Part shown: positions 55,883-64,000 of the stretch, piece after piece
How the letters are laid out: every line of letters begins with the position of its first letter
Numbering within the stretch: position 1 is the stretch's first letter
DNA from: CAVRJC01 sp963721435
GTDB taxonomy: Bacteria; Actinomycetota; Acidimicrobiia; IMCC26256; DASPTH01
Direction: 5' to 3'
DNA length: 64,000 nt
Assembly: GCA_963721435.1 (NCBI GenBank)
Contig: CAVRJC010000005.1
Span: 429,927-493,926 of the forward strand
Made by a program: the position numbers and the translations under genes
Notes under the pieces: generated by a model
Told to the model about the DNA's origin: nothing
Seen by the model: the letters and a program-made list of their open reading frames with translations, nothing else
The model's database searches: none

Positions 55883-56139
55883 AACGCTCCAGATCGGGCA
55901 ACGAGTATTCGGGTTGTGAGTTCTTGGGCTTGGTCTGACTCGAATATGCGGGCTGGCGCCTGTTCGCGGGTGTGCCTTGAGATTGATCTGTCGGCCGTAC
56001 CCAGGAGCTCACCCGACACCTACCGGTCGGGCGGAGTGACTTTCTAGGAGCCTGTCGTAGAGGCTCGTCGTTGTCTTGTCCGCCGTCCCGGCAGGGCGGG
56101 TGTCTTCCCTATCGGTTGACGCAGAGAGAAGACACGAAC
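55883..56139 (+). ncRNA. Candidate IS110 bridge RNA region (copy B)
   Basis: Non-coding left end. Key elements are GATCTGTCGGCCGT (55985-55998), the hairpin CCCGAC/GTCGGG (56012-56017 with 56026-56031) and the hairpin GAGCCT-gtcgtag-AGGCTC (56048-56066). IS110 recombinases use a structured RNA from this kind of region, with one loop pairing to the target and another to the element. The first segment is nearly identical to an empty target-like site in the window. The boundaries of the actual RNA cannot be set by eye. Confidence 0.55.
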
Positions 56140-57171
56140 ATGGGATCACAAATCACGGGTGGGGTCGATACCCACCTCGATGTGCATGTCGCGGCCGCGC
56201 TTGATGAGCACGGTGGATTGCTGGGGACGGCATCGTTCGACACGACACCTGAGGGTTACAGCGCGCTCATCGGATGGCTGTGTTCGTTCGGTGATGTCGC
56301 GCTGGTCGGCGTCGAAGGCACCGGCAGTTACGGCACCGGACTTACTCGCTATCTCCAAGGTGTGGGGATCACGGTCGTGGAGGTTGACCGGCCGAATCGT
56401 CAACGGCGTCGCCGGGCCGGCAAGTCCGACACGCACGACGCGGTCAGCGCAGCGCGGGCAGCGTTCGCGGGTGACGCGCTCGGAGCGCCCAAGACCCGCG
56501 CCGGCAACGTCGAAGCGATCCGGGTGCTGCGCGTGGCTCGGGGCAGTGCCCGCAGGGACCGCACCCGGGCGTTGAATCAGATCCGCGCGTTGATCACGAC
56601 CGCGCCCGACGAGCTGCGGGCCCAACTCCGTGGGCTGACGATCCCCAAACTGCTTCACACGGCTGGGGGGTTCCGCCCGGGAGGGCGAACCGATGTCGCC
56701 AACGCGAATCGTCTTGCGCTCAAGACCCTCGCCCGTCGAGTCCGTGAACTCGACGACGAGATCACCATGCTCGACGAGTTGCTCACGCCTCTCGTCGCCG
56801 AAACCGCACCCGAGATGATCGAACGTGTCGGGGTCGGCACCGACACCGCCGGCGCGTTGCTTGTCGCCGCTGGCGAGAACGCCGACCGGATCCGCAACGA
56901 ACGCTCCTTCGCCCGACTGTGTGGAGCTGCGCCACTCGACGCCTCGAGCGGCAAACAACAACGACATCGCCTCAGTCGATCCGGCGACCGTCAAGCCAAC
57001 AGTGCGCTGTGGCGCATCGTCATCACACGCCTCTCCTACGACCCCGCGACACGCCACTACCTCCAGCGGCGCTGCGCCGAAGGCAAAACCAAAGCCGAAG
57101 CCATCCGCTGCCTCAAGCGTTACGTCGCACGCGAGCTCTACGCATGCCTCCCCACCGAAACGCTTGCTTGA
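56140..57171 (+). CDS. IS110-family transposase (DEDD recombinase), intact
   Basis: A 343-residue recombinase. The N-terminal RuvC-like domain has G-G-V-D-T-H-L-D-V-H (first Asp), G-V-E-G-T-G-S-Y-G (Glu) and K-S-D-T-H-D-A (Asp pair). The C-terminal Transposase_20 domain shows M-I-E-R-V-G-V-G-T-D-T-A and L-C-G-A-A-P, then R-L-S-R-S-G-D-R-Q-A-N-S-A-L-W with the catalytic serine region. The ATG at 56140 is chosen because the family starts directly before G-V-D-T-H; an upstream in-frame ATG would run through the candidate RNA. This is the only undamaged IS110 gene in the window. Confidence 0.92.
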   Translation: MGSQITGGVDTHLDVHVAAALDEHGGLLGTASFDTTPEGYSALIGWLCSFGDVALVGVEGTGSYGTGLTRYLQGVGITVVEVDRPNRQRRRRAGKSDTHDAVSAARAAFAGDALGAPKTRAGNVEAIRVLRVARGSARRDRTRALNQIRALITTAPDELRAQLRGLTIPKLLHTAGGFRPGGRTDVANANRLALKTLARRVRELDDEITMLDELLTPLVAETAPEMIERVGVGTDTAGALLVAAGENADRIRNERSFARLCGAAPLDASSGKQQRHRLSRSGDRQANSALWRIVITRLSYDPATRHYLQRRCAEGKTKAEAIRCLKRYVARELYACLPTETLA

Positions 57172-57439
57172 CAACACCTAGGAGCATCAATCTGTGCGCC
57201 GGGTGAAACGACACGGAGATGAATCCAGATGGCACGCATTTCGGGTCACATCCATATCGAACGTCCGCCCGAGGTCGCGTTTGTAGGACTCGACCACTGA
57301 GTCTTACTCACTTTTCTCTACTCCCCTTCTTGCCGACTTCTTGCTCGTACACCCCAATGCTGGCTCTCCGACCGGGGGCCGTGGTGTTCTCCACCCCCAA
57401 AGTTCAAGGAGCGTGCAGTTTCAAACCACACCCCAGCTA

Positions 57440-57871
57440 GTGACGCCGGTGCAGGAGACGGTCGGCACCCGTCCCGAGGTTGACGAGTTCATCGTCGCGG
57501 TGATGGACGAGGACGACGAGTTGATCGAGATCAAGGTCACGCGGCGCAACAGCCCCTACTGGATCAGTTCTTGGAGGGGGCGGACTTTGAACCCTCCGAC
57601 ACGCGCCATCCCCACCATGCCTGACGACACCACCTTCATCCCGAGACTTGGGGACTGGCGACAAGTCCACACCACCGAAGCTGCGAGGATGAGACGCGCC
57701 GCATCCAGCACGCCATCTACTCCACCGGAAGGAAGCGATGCCGTATCTCACCGTGGTCACCAACCAGCCAGCCCCATTGTCGAACGGCCATTTCATGTGC
57801 GCGTTCGTGGACAACGGCGACCAGATCACCGAGGTGGTCGGGGACACCGACTTCGCCATGGGCTTCCGTGA
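57440..57871 (+). CDS. Possible hypothetical protein, doubtful end
   Basis: Protein-like sequence is seen from a GTG at 57440: V-D-E-F-I-V-A-V-M-D-E-D-D-E-L-I-E-I-K-V-T followed by S-P-Y-W-I-S-S-W-R-G. After about residue 85 the composition becomes Arg/Ser/Pro-rich and overlaps the next frame, so the real gene probably ends or shifts near 57700. No family is recognised. The interval 57196-57439 shows nothing. Confidence 0.3.
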   Translation: MTPVQETVGTRPEVDEFIVAVMDEDDELIEIKVTRRNSPYWISSWRGRTLNPPTRAIPTMPDDTTFIPRLGDWRQVHTTEAARMRRAASSTPSTPPEGSDAVSHRGHQPASPIVERPFHVRVRGQRRPDHRGGRGHRLRHGLP

Positions 57872-58073
57872 TCCAGGGAGGACATTCCATGCGGTCCGGC
57901 TCAGCGATCGATGGCGTCCACGGCGAAGGCGACGATCGCATCGTTCACGGATCTTCCGGGAACGCATAACCAGCTTCACCGATCACCAACTCGTTGAGGT
58001 CCGCCGAGTACGCACCGCTTGTCGTCACCGTCCGGACCGTGCTGCGCAAGGAAACGCCGTCTTCGAACGCTGA
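57738..58073 (+). CDS. Possible hypothetical protein, probably frameshifted at its C-terminus
   Basis: An ATG behind GGAAGGAAGCG opens a frame whose first 55 residues look natural (M-P-Y-L-T-V-V-T-N-Q-P, then F-M-C-A-F-V-D-N-G-D-Q-I-T-E-V). The sequence then turns into an Arg-rich run, suggesting a lost frame near 57905. The start M-P-Y-L-T-V resembles tautomerases with an N-terminal proline, but nothing else supports that. Confidence 0.35.
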   Translation: MPYLTVVTNQPAPLSNGHFMCAFVDNGDQITEVVGDTDFAMGFRDPGRTFHAVRLSDRWRPRRRRRSHRSRIFRERITSFTDHQLVEVRRVRTACRHRPDRAAQGNAVFER

Positions 58074-58083
58074 CGTAATCGGT

Positions 58084-58099
58084 GCGCCGGATCGCCCGC
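58084..58099. repeat. Possible dispersed motif copy
   Basis: GCGCCGGATCGCCCGC, a weak copy at the 3' end of the ABC permease gene and the most rightward one noticed. Confidence 0.25.
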
Positions 58100-59542
58100 T
58101 ACGAGCTCCGCGCCTTGACGATCTGGGTTGCAATGGCGTAGATCGCTGTTCCGACAGCGAGTCCAATGATGACGTCAGCTGTGAGCACACCTATGACGAT
58201 ACCGACGCCGGCAGCAATGCCGATGAGAGCGAGATTCGCCCATCGGCCTGTCATTCCGTCCGCGCTTGTCGTCTGTGGCTTTCCTCCTGCCACCGCGCGG
58301 GCCTTTCGCATCCATGCGCTTGTGCTTTCGTGACGCGGACGAGTCTCGGCGCTTGGATTCCGTGTCGTTGTACCTCGCCAGGCTTCGCGTAGTTTGAGCG
58401 TGGCTCCGGTGTGGAGGACAGCGCCGCTGTAGACACGGCCGGCGAACAGCACCAACGCCGTGATGGCGGCGAGGGTGAACGCGACGGCGAGCACTGGCTC
58501 CCACCATGTCGCTGCACCCATCGCGATGCGGCCGGGCATGGCCATTGGGGCAGTAGCGGGGAAGAGCGCGATCACACGTGCCCAACTGCTGTCGGGGCTC
58601 CCGATCGCAAGGAACGAGGCCCAGTACGCCACGAGCAGCACAGCGGTCACCGGACCAGTGACGCTCGACGCGTCCTCGGGGCGTGACGCCAGCGATCCGA
58701 GCGCGCCGAAGAGCGTGGCGTAGAGCGCGTAGCCGAGCACGAACCACACAACGACCCAGGCGATCACACTCCCGCGGGCTGCGGGGACGTCGACGGAATC
58801 GACGGCAGCCATGGCGACGACCGCGATGACGGCGGTCGCGCCGATCTGGGCCAACCCGAGAAGTCCGATGCCCGTGATCTTTCCGGCCAACAGACTGCGG
58901 GCAGGCATTCGAGCGAGCAGCACTTCCACCACCCTGCTGCCCTTCTCTTCCACGACGCCGGCCAACACCAAGCTCCCATACGTGGCGATCGCCACCAGCA
59001 GAATGACGCCCATTACCATCGCGACGGTCTCGTCGTCGGGGCTGCGTCCCGCCACGGTGCCGAGTTCGACGTTCCGAACCCGGACGGGGGCGACGATGGC
59101 GCGCAAGCGCGTCGGGGCTGATCCCTGTAGCCGTGGCCCGCTCGCTCACCGCGAGGAGCTGTATGGCCCCGGTCACGACGGCTCGCAGCTGCTCGTCGGT
59201 CCGGCGCGGCCACTCAAGCCGTCGAGCGTCGAGCACGAGCACGTCCACGTCGCCGTGGCGGACCGCCTCCTCACCCGCGGCAACGCTGTTGTAGCGGCGT
59301 ACACGCGCCTCCGTGCCGACTGCGTTGCTCTGCGCCTTGATGCTTTCAGCCAGCCCATTCGGGATGGAACCGCTCAGCCCGACGTCTCTTGTACTGCCGC
59401 CGAGGTCGACCACGCTCGGCACGATGACGACAGCGGCGACCAAGAGCATCATCATCACCAACGACACGCGGAACGCACGAGAACGGCTGCGTTCGCGTAT
59501 CTCCCGGGCCGCTACCAGCCAACCCTGACGCACGCCGTTCAT
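58099..59542 (-). pseudogene. ABC-2 type transporter permease, NatB-like, one frameshift
   Basis: About 480 codons. The N-terminal cytoplasmic start (V-A-A-R-E-I-R-E-R-S-R-S-R-A-F-R) precedes the first membrane segment and a large extracytoplasmic loop. The frame shifts once at about 59100, between I-S-P-D-A-L and V-A-P-V-R-V-R-N-V-E-L-G. Five further segments follow, including the typical E-E-K-G-S-R-V-V-E-V-L-L-A coupling helix. It overlaps the ATPase gene by four bases and forms an exporter with it. NatAB-type exporters move sodium or drugs; the substrate is unknown. Confidence 0.8.
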
Positions 59543-60429
59543 GCGACCACGGCCTGACGGAAGAGTTCCGACAGCGTCGGGGGCGCGTAAGTAAACGACA
59601 CGATGTCAGTGGTACGTCGAGCGAGGGTCACCACCGCGGCCGGGTCGGTATCGCGCTCGACACGCAACCGTGCATGGCCCTCCGTCGACTCGACGAGCGC
59701 GACGGACGACAGCCGTGACCACTCGGGTGCGGTACCCCGGTAGCGGATGTCCACGAACCGCTGCGGGACCGCGGCCCGTAGCTCGGCGAGGTCGCCTGCC
59801 AGGACCACTCGGCCGTGGTCGATGATGACAACGTCCTCGCAGAGCTCCTCAACAAGGTCGAGCTGGTGGCTGGAGAACAGCACAGTCGCGCCCGCCGATC
59901 GCGACCTCTCCGAGGAGCGCTGCCATATTGCCGATCGCGATCGGATCGAGCCCAGAGAACGGCTCGTCAAGCACGAGCAGATCGGGCTCGTTGACCAACG
60001 CGGCGATCAGCTGCACACGCTGCTGATTGCCGTGCGAGAGGGTGTCGAGGCGGCTCCCAGCCCGATCGCCGAGGCCGAGACGCTCCAGCCAAGTATCGAC
60101 GGTCCGACTCACCTCGCCAGCAGTCCGGCCGCAGAGCCTGCCCAGGTAGACGAGTTGGTCCCGCACCCGCATCCGCGGATACAACCCTCGCTCCTCCGGC
60201 ATATAGCCGAACCGCATCCGCGGTCGTCCGACCCGATCGGTGCACAACGCCAACACACCGCGCCGGCGTCCAACTCAACCAATCCGAAGACTGCCCTCAT
60301 CGCAGTGGTCTTGCCCGCCCCGTTCGGACCCAGGAAACCCGTCAACCTTCCGGGCTGCGCAGTGAACGTGCAGGCGTCGAGAGCCGCCAACTCCCCGAAC
60401 CGCTTGCTCGCGCCTTCGAACTCAAGCAT
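59539..60429 (-). pseudogene. ABC transporter ATPase, NatA-like, two frameshifts
   Basis: About 297 codons from ATG 60429. Walker A is G-P-N-G-A-G-K-T-T; the frame shifts near 60255. The middle contains Y-M-P-E-E-R-G-L-Y-P, the signature L-S-H-G-N-Q-Q-R-V-Q and Walker B L-L-V-L-D-E-P-F-S-G-L-D-P. A second shift near 59895 leads to F-S-S-H-Q-L-D-L-V-E, the switch histidine, and a C-terminal accessory domain. All functional motifs remain. It is coupled to the permease gene. Confidence 0.8.
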
Positions 60430-60988
60430 CGGTGCGCCTCGCTATGTCTCCGCGCTGTTTCGACTCAGCGTCCACTGTCGTCACCCGGTCCCGGGCGGAC
60501 CTGCTCCTCGCGCCCATGGTGCGCATCACAACGGCCAGTCGCCAGGGTCATTCGGCACCACTACGGCGGCAGTCCTCCACACGCGGAAGTCCCTTGCCAG
60601 ATTGCCGAACACAGACGCTCGCTCGTGTTCCGCGCGATCGACGCGCGACCAACATCACCGCGCCCATGGCATGAGTGCATCAGAAATGGTGGGCACCGTG
60701 CCGCGTGACCCGTTCGGGGCTTGCGCAACGCCGCTCGCACCGGCCGCGTACGCAACCTGCACAGCTGCGAGCGGCTCGGAGAACCGTCTGGCGTCTCCCA
60801 ACCGGTGCGTGACGTGGGCGCACCAGAACGGGCATTCTGTGTGCTTCGTTTCATATGGAGGTTGGCGGCGTCGACTCGGTAAGCGCAAGGCTCGGCGTGG
60901 GAGTCAACGGTCATCCTGACCGGTGCGGTGTGCCACTACCTTCGGTGCGCTTGGGTTCTTGCGCTGCTCAAGGGTTGGAAGGTGACGG
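60430..60988. other. 560-base stretch without a supportable gene
   Basis: Short frames exist on both strands, but none has a good ribosome binding site, known motif or natural composition. The promoters of the divergent ABC operon and glycine-rich gene must lie here, but no clear -10/-35 pair was recognised. Confidence 0.4.
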
Positions 60989-62317
60989 ATGATGCTGCGA
61001 CGTCGCTTGGTGGTGGGTATCTCGGCGGTTTCGGTGGCCGGGCTTGGTGTTTTTGGCGTGGCTGCGTCGGGTGGCGGCGCTCAGACAGTCGTGGACATTC
61101 CGGTGCCGTTCCGTTTACCGGCGTGTCCCAGACATACACCGTGCCGGACGATCCCAATGTGTGCGATCTCACCATCTCGGCAGCAGGCGCGAATGGCGGC
61201 ACTTCGGGGGTCGCGGGGGGGCACGGGTGGTCAGGTGGTCGCGACGTTCCCGGTTGTGCCCGGTGACGTGATCACGGTCGATGTGGGTGGCGTGGGCGAG
61301 AGCGTGTCAAGCGGCGCGGCTGGCGGTAGCGGAGGTTTCGGTGGAGGCGCGGCCGGTGGTGTCTCCGTTGGTGCTGGTGCGGTCGGTGGTGGCGGTGGCG
61401 GTGGGGCCACGACCATCAGCCTGAACGGCAGTGTGATCTTGGTCGCGGGTGGTGGGGGCGGCTCGGGCAACGCTGGTGGAAACGGCGGGGCTGGTGGCAG
61501 TGGTGCGACCGCGGGATCTGATGGCCAGTTGGGTGGTGGCTTGTCTGGCGGGTTTGGTCTCGGTGGGACCACGTCCGTCGGTGGTACGGGCGGTGCCGCG
61601 GCAGGTGGCGACGCGACTGGCGGGCGGCGACGGCTCGTCGGGCGTCGGTGGCGTGGGTGGTACTGCCGCGACTCCGACGGGCGTGTACAACGGTGGTGGC
61701 GGTGGTGGCGGCGGCGGGTTCTTCGGTGGTGGTGGCGGCGGCGGCGGGGTCAGTGACCCGCAGGGCGACAGCGCCAGCGGCGGTGGCGGCGGCGGCGGTG
61801 CCGGGTTCGCGGCGGGCATCCGCGACGGGTATTGGTGTCGGGTCACTCGGCCAAGACACCTCGGGGAACGGCCAGGCGCAGATCACGCCGGTCGCGGGTG
61901 TGTGTCAGCCCCTCGTCGACACTGAAGGTCGTGACGGGTCAAGCCCCTGCAGGTACGACCTTCACCGTCCATGTGGTCTGTAGTCACGTCGTGATCACTG
62001 GCGTGAATGCGCAGGCCTCGCAGACGACCGTCGACAGAACCTTGGTCTTCGATGCATCGGGTCATCCGTTCAGCGGCGGCAACCCAACAGTCATTGCGGC
62101 GTTCACTGATACCTGCAACGTGACGGAGACTGCGAGCGGAGGCGCGACGACCGCTCCCTACGTGTGTAGGGACAACCACTCGACCGACGCTCCGTTCTGT
62201 CAACCCTCCAACCAGGACGTCGTGTTCGGCAGGAGCCGTATCGAATCCGCGGGTGTCATCGTGACCAACGCATTCCCGACACCGCAGGTGATCATCCAAC
62301 CGACCTTCGCTGGATAG
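60989..62317 (+). pseudogene. Secreted glycine-rich repeat protein, several frameshifts
   Basis: About 440 codons. A signal peptide starts at ATG 60989 (M-M-L-R-R-R-L-V-V-G-I-S-A-V-S-V-A-G-L-G). Other frames give V-P-F-T-G-V-S-Q-T-Y-T-V-P and D-L-T-I-S-A-A-G-A-N-G-G, a common opening of surface Gly-rich proteins. A long (G-G-x)n region, roughly 61300-61840, follows. The C-terminal domain reads V-V-T-G-Q-A-P-A-G-T-T-F-T-V and N-P-T-V-I-A-A-F-T-D-T-C-N-V-T-E-T, with four cysteines, and ends I-I-Q-P-T-F-A-G. At least four indels break it. A surface or matrix protein is likely. Confidence 0.65.
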
Positions 62318-62502
62318 CAGAAGTAGCCGGATTCACACGGCGAAACCACCACGAGGTTCGCTCGTCGGCGAATCGGAGGAGCCGCGCCATATCTCGCTCT
62401 TCTGCTGCTTCCGTGGGTGGTGTGGGTGTCGGTTCGCGGTCGCACCCCGCTTGATTCCTAGGTTCGGAGTTGTCTGACGACTTCGATCGGGAGGCAAGCG
62501 GG

Positions 62503-63115
62503 GTGCGGAACAAGAGCGTATGGGAACGTGCGTGCGGGCTCTCTGAAACGGTGGTCGAGGGTGTCGACTTCGACGATGCAGCAGACGCGATGGTGGTGGC
62601 GGTTCGCGGCCGGACGCGTGCTCGTGGCCGGTGTGGTCAGTGCCGGCGACGGTCACCGCGTTATGACGCTGGTGAGGGTCGTCGTCGGTGGCGAGCGTTG
62701 GATCTCGGCACGACTCGCGTGTTCCTCGAAGCCAGGGCGCCACCAGTGCGTTCCGCGCATGGGGTGATCGTGGCGGCGGTGCCATGGGCGCGTCGTCGTG
62801 CCGCCACACCCGCGTCGATGACCTCGCCCTTGACTGGCGCACGTCGGAGAGTGCAGTTGATGGAACTGCTCCGCGTTGCCTGGCGCACATCGGGTCGATC
62901 GTGACCCACGTCGACGCGGACATCGACGCGACCATCGACCGGCTCGAGGGACTGGTGGGATCGGGATCGACGAGATCTGCTACGGAGCGGCCACCGCTAC
63001 CTGATCGTCGTCGTCGACCACGACCGCGGCCACCTGGTGTCGGCCGGCCCCGGCCGACGACGCCGCGCTCGACGTCTTCTTGAGCGGCTCGGCCCCGACG
63101 CGCGGCACTGCTGAC
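62503..63115 (+). pseudogene. ISL3-family transposase, N-terminal fragment with frameshifts
   Basis: A GTG start behind GGGAGG opens V-R-N-K-S-V-W-E-R-A-C-G-L. The zinc-finger-like C-x2-C-R-R-R-S-P-R-Y and R-R-W-R-A-L-D-L-G-T are typical of ISL3 transposases. Later frames give H-V-D-A-D-I-D-A-T-I-D-R-L-E-G-L, Y-L-I-V-V-V-D-H-D-R-G-H-L-V, which contains the first catalytic Asp, and L-D-V-F-F-E-R-L-G. The remaining half with the other catalytic residues is missing, and integrase-like sequence follows. A dead remnant. Confidence 0.7.
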
Positions 63116-63179
63116 GCATGTTCGGCCAACATGGCGGACTGATCGTGACCACGACTCGTGTTCCCCACGGTCGACGGGA

Positions 63180-63437
63180 GCCCACGGCATCCGGACGGTG
63201 TCACCGACCACGTTCGGTCGGCTGGTCGCCCGCGACGGACTACCACGGCTGATCGTCCACGGGCTCCGAAGCAGCCATCGCCTCCCACATGATCGAAGCG
63301 GGCAGGCACCCGAGCACGTCGCGGACCGGTTAGGGCACTCCTCGGCGTCGTTCACGCTCGACCGCTACAGGCACTCCTCGGCCAATGGGCTTCCGCGCGC
63401 GGCGCAGCCGTCCACGGCGCTCTATGCGACAAGCGGC
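63180..63437 (+). pseudogene. Phage-type tyrosine integrase, C-terminal fragment
   Basis: Reads S-P-T-T-F-G-R-L-V-A-R-D-G-L-P-R, then V-H-G-L-R, shifts near 63280, and continues H-V-A-D-R-L-G-H-S-S-A-S-F-T-L-D-R-Y-R-H. The H-x-L-R, L-G-H and nucleophile Tyr boxes of a tyrosine recombinase are all present, but there is no N-terminal part. It directly abuts the ISL3 remnant, so the two were joined by recombination or deletion. Confidence 0.65.
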
Positions 63438-64000
63438 GTGCCGGTTCGCCGATCAGTCGAGTCGCCCCGTTGCCGGCGTGGACACGCCACTGCGTGCCCG
63501 ACAGCTTGCCCGCCCGCACGCGACGATGGGACCACGGTGCTTACGTCCGATCGACGGTCAGCACCAGCATGGACGGCTGCGAGATAGCCTGCACCGAGAA
63601 GCGCTTCGAAGACCGAGGAGCTCGGCGACGACTTCAAGCGCCAGCTCGAGAAGGCCTGCGATGACAAGGGCCTTGACAGACCTGATTGGGGCTCTGGCCT
63701 CTGGCGGCGATGGAAGAAGCTCCAGGGGCTACTGTTGACTACGTCCACGCAGCGTTTCCCAGGACCGACTCTTCGCCCCGGTGCAGAAGAGGCGGAAGGC
63801 GCGGTGATCGGTTCCGCACGACGGAAGTCGAGGACGTGTTCGCTTTCGCCGGCGAGGGCAGAGACCGGCGTGGGTCGACGACAACCACGAGCCTCGAGGA
63901 TCCCTCGAGGTCAGCTCACGAACTTGACGATCACCAAGGCTGACACGCGGATGCCTCAGATCCTCCACAGTGCGGTGGTCTCAGGTTAGGCAGAGGGTCA
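63438..64000. other. Terminal stretch with no confident gene
   Basis: A plus-strand piece near 63570-63730 reads E-K-R-F-E-D, then after a shift G-D-D-F-K-R-Q-L-E-K-A-C-D-D-K-G and W-R-R-W-K-K-L-Q-G-L-L. It looks like the remains of a small charged protein. Other frames up to 64000 show no motif. Confidence 0.35.

Larger units (their letters stand above)
55883..57195 (+). mobile_element. IS110-family insertion sequence, intact copy B
   Basis: A 1.3-kb element with a 257-base non-coding left end, an intact transposase and a short right end ending ATCTGT. No terminal inverted repeats or obvious target duplication are seen, as usual for IS110. The left flank AACGCTCCAGATCGGGC and right flank ATCTGTGCGCCGG together resemble the unoccupied motif at 45994-46020. 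Confidence 0.9.

Noticed and set aside
62333..63355. A 340-codon minus-strand frame
   Set aside because: It is Ser/Arg-rich without a motif and opposes recognisable ISL3 and integrase segments.

Overview
The window is high-GC DNA in which the first 34 kb is a dense core block transcribed almost entirely from the minus strand. Gene content and order point to an actinomycete: aroB-aroK-aroC, prepilin peptidase, aroE, mltG, ruvX, alaS, rarA, aspS, hisS, rel, secF-secD-yajC, ruvB-ruvA-ruvC, yebC, pdxT, pdxS, then a mannosyltransferase, an acyltransferase and pgsA. From memory this follows the Mycobacterium tuberculosis segment aroB (Rv2538c) to pgsA1 (Rv2612c). The unusual gene fusions and the mix of accessory genes suggest a deep-branching actinobacterium such as Acidimicrobiia; this placement is an inference.

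Layout. 0.0-8.3 kb: shikimate pathway, pilin maturation, cell-wall transglycosylase, and a single ORF fusing alanyl-tRNA synthetase to RuvX. 8.3-9.7 kb: rarA, interrupted by one inserted base. 9.7-10.8 kb: a divergent ECF sigma factor with a membrane-anchored partner. 10.8-21.7 kb: aspS, hisS, rel, the Sec accessory complex and the RuvABC resolvasome. 21.8-30.6 kb: a CoxG/MobA-like pair, an F420/PPOX-type protein, yebC, pdxTS, DUF3048, HtpX, LemA and a PimA-like glycosyltransferase. 31.1 kb: a Flp pilin. 32.0-33.7 kb: PatA-like acyltransferase and PgsA, which with the glycosyltransferase would build phosphatidylinositol mannosides. 33.8-35.8 kb: EF-G2 on the plus strand. 36.2-38.6 kb: a multicopper oxidase and a frameshifted esterase.

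From about 38.6 kb to the end the window is accessory. It holds small single genes (DinB, VOC, cupin, monooxygenase-like, coiled-coil), a hydrolase-cyclase fusion, a tyrosine recombinase, methyltransferases, a FAD monooxygenase, a NatAB-like ABC exporter, a glycine-rich secreted protein, three IS110-family elements and an ISL3/integrase mosaic. Most larger genes here carry single-base indels but keep otherwise clean reading frames, so part of this may be consensus error rather than true decay.

The most interesting signal is in the accessory part. A roughly 20-base motif (core GGCAGATCTG, both orientations, often as half of an imperfect hairpin) sits between genes at about fifteen places from 40.4 to 58.1 kb. 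Two near-identical IS110 elements are inserted in copies of it. Their conserved 5' non-coding ends fold into hairpins, resemble bridge-RNA loci, and contain a stretch nearly identical to an unoccupied copy of the motif. This looks like an RNA-guided IS110 system living on a dispersed REP-like or attC-like repeat.
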